From assembly GCA_903904835.1 (NCBI GenBank), contig CAIVEI010000088.1, positions 1 to 64,000 on the forward strand: a stretch of DNA of 64,000 nucleotides, in the 5' to 3' direction. Under the pieces are notes generated by a model. That model did no database searches, was not told the DNA's origin, and was given only the letters and a program-made list of their open reading frames with translations. Made by a program: the position numbers and the translations under genes. Source of the stretch: an uncultured Schlesneria sp. Its GTDB lineage: Bacteria > Planctomycetota > Planctomycetia > Planctomycetales > Planctomycetaceae. Shown piece after piece: positions 63,314 to 64,000 of the stretch; the first letter of the stretch is position 1; each line of letters opens with the position of its first letter.

Positions 63314-63335
63314 CCCGACGCGCAAGCGAGGGATC
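63314..63335 (+). repeat. REP copy
   Basis: Same core in the same direction, 23 bases after the first copy. Confidence 0.65.
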
Positions 63336-63459
63336 GTCGTATTTCTGCATTTGCATTTAAAAACAATCGCCTTTCGGCGTTCTTCTCAACGACGCTATTA
63401 CCGTCATAAAACCGAATCAATTCAAATGCAATCGTGCCATCCATGTCGTTTCGTGGTTC

Positions 63460-63484
63460 GATCCCTCGCTAGCGCGTCGGGCTA
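63460..63484 (-). repeat. REP copy, inverted
   Basis: Reads ATCCCTCGCTAGCGCGTCGG, the reverse complement of the core with one change. Confidence 0.65.
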
Positions 63485-63518
63485 GTGTTTGCTGCCTTGA
63501 TTTCATTTTCCAATTACA

Positions 63519-64000
63519 TCACTGACCGTCGCGTACATACCCTATTGCCGCTGCCAGATCCGTTTCGTTGTCGAGCCAACGTCGGCTTCCTCGTTCGGTC
63601 CACCAGTTTTCTCGGATAGGTGGTTGGGATGATGACGACGAAACATTCGAAGACGAAGATAACGACGAAGATCCCTCGCTTGCGCGTCGGGCTAGCGTTT
63701 CATCTCTTCTCTTTCGTTCCAATTCTTTGAGTTTTCTGGTTCCCCATGCTTTGAATTGATCACGCACTTCTTTGGGGTCTCGATCGGATGAGACGACCAC
63801 GTGAACGTGGTTAGTGCGGCAGTTGACGGCGTGTAATTGCCATCTTCGAATCTTGCAATGATCGGCGATCGTTTTTTCGACCAGGCGGCGTTGTTCATCA
63901 TCGAGAATGCAGGCGTCTTCTGTCATGCGAGCCTGTGCCTCCAATTTAATGATCGGGTCCGGGAACTGAAATCCGATCCCATAATCGGACCAGCCCCGCT
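63519..64000 (-). CDS. REP-associated tyrosine transposase (RAYT), partial
   Basis: The frame stays open to the right edge (before the shown Met the protein reads SDYGIGFQFPDPIIKLEAQA), so the start is outside. The Y1/HUH pattern is NCRTNHVHVVVSSDRD (His-x-His) and the tyrosine is in IGYVRDGQ near the end. RAYTs cut and rejoin REP hairpins. Residues about LARRASEG are encoded by a REP copy at 63670-63696, followed by a Ser-rich low-complexity insert, unusual for a conserved enzyme. It may still work. Confidence 0.78.
   Translation of the reverse strand, partial: RGWSDYGIGFQFPDPIIKLEAQARMTEDACILDDEQRRLVEKTIADHCKIRRWQLHAVNCRTNHVHVVVSSDRDPKEVRDQFKAWGTRKLKELERKRRDETLARRASEGSSSLSSSSNVSSSSSQPPIRENWWTERGSRRWLDNETDLAAAIGYVRDGQ
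63670..63696 (-). repeat. REP copy within the RAYT coding sequence
   Basis: ATCCCTCGCTTGCGCGTCGG, complement of the core, in frame as LARRASEG. Confidence 0.7.

Larger units (their letters stand above)
63239..63518. other. REP-containing region between pglZ and RAYT
   Basis: Three REP copies: 63264-63290, 63314-63335 (direct) and 63460-63484 (inverted). No gene. It is the typical setting of a RAYT and its substrates. Confidence 0.6.

Overview
The window looks like part of a chromosome of a planctomycete (phylum Planctomycetota), perhaps from the Planctomycetaceae/Gemmataceae side; genus is not decidable from this sequence. Evidence: three very repetitive exported proteins with the planctomycete LEPR-like N-terminal motif (5704-7335, 10083-23450 interrupted, 40577-46078), a sulfatase and an FGE-like protein, a large Ser/Thr kinase fused to a P-loop NTPase and TPRs, an ECF-type sigma factor, a PEP-CTERM protein, a dihaem cytochrome on a beta-propeller, a Hint-domain protein and a RAYT with its REP repeats. 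No rRNA, tRNA or CRISPR array was seen.

Layout. 0-13 kb: sulfatase, TPR/HEAT/Hint protein, DinB-like protein, duplicated surface protein, SUMF1-like protein, an OmpR-type regulator whose phospho-acceptor position is Glu, then a long repetitive surface protein. 13.09-22.96 kb: a mobile element inserted in that surface gene. It has 25-bp perfect terminal inverted repeats and an 8-bp target duplication, and deleting it restores the host reading frame. It carries about ten small genes in both orientations, including an IS4-family and an IS1-family transposase, a superinfection-immunity-like membrane protein, a Cas2/SinR-like protein and membrane proteins of unknown function. Many genes are preceded by near-copies of two standard 5' modules (hairpin plus switch-like leader). 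Both transposases share the same roughly 390-bp upstream block, including a 32-codon ORF. This is the most unusual part of the window.

23-40 kb: small exported proteins, TlpA-like lipoprotein, membrane-dipeptidase homologue, GH28-type glycosidase, a PDZ/S41-like gene translationally coupled to a beta-propeller cytochrome, a Gly/Tyr-rich exported protein, a P1B-like ATPase lacking the CPC motif, a truncated haemoglobin and an autotransporter-type beta-barrel. 40-58 kb: 1833-residue beta-helix surface protein, kinase-NTPase-TPR protein, PEP-CTERM protein, HtrA-like protease with zinc ribbon, ECF sigma factor, M20 peptidase, TPR protein. 58-64 kb: a BREX-type pair (pglZ and a short brxL lacking the Lon domain) beside a RAYT gene cut by the right edge and several REP repeats, one of which lies inside the RAYT coding sequence.

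Starts were moved downstream of the longest open frame wherever a Shine-Dalgarno-like sequence or signal peptide supported it. All family names come from reading motifs; no database search was run.
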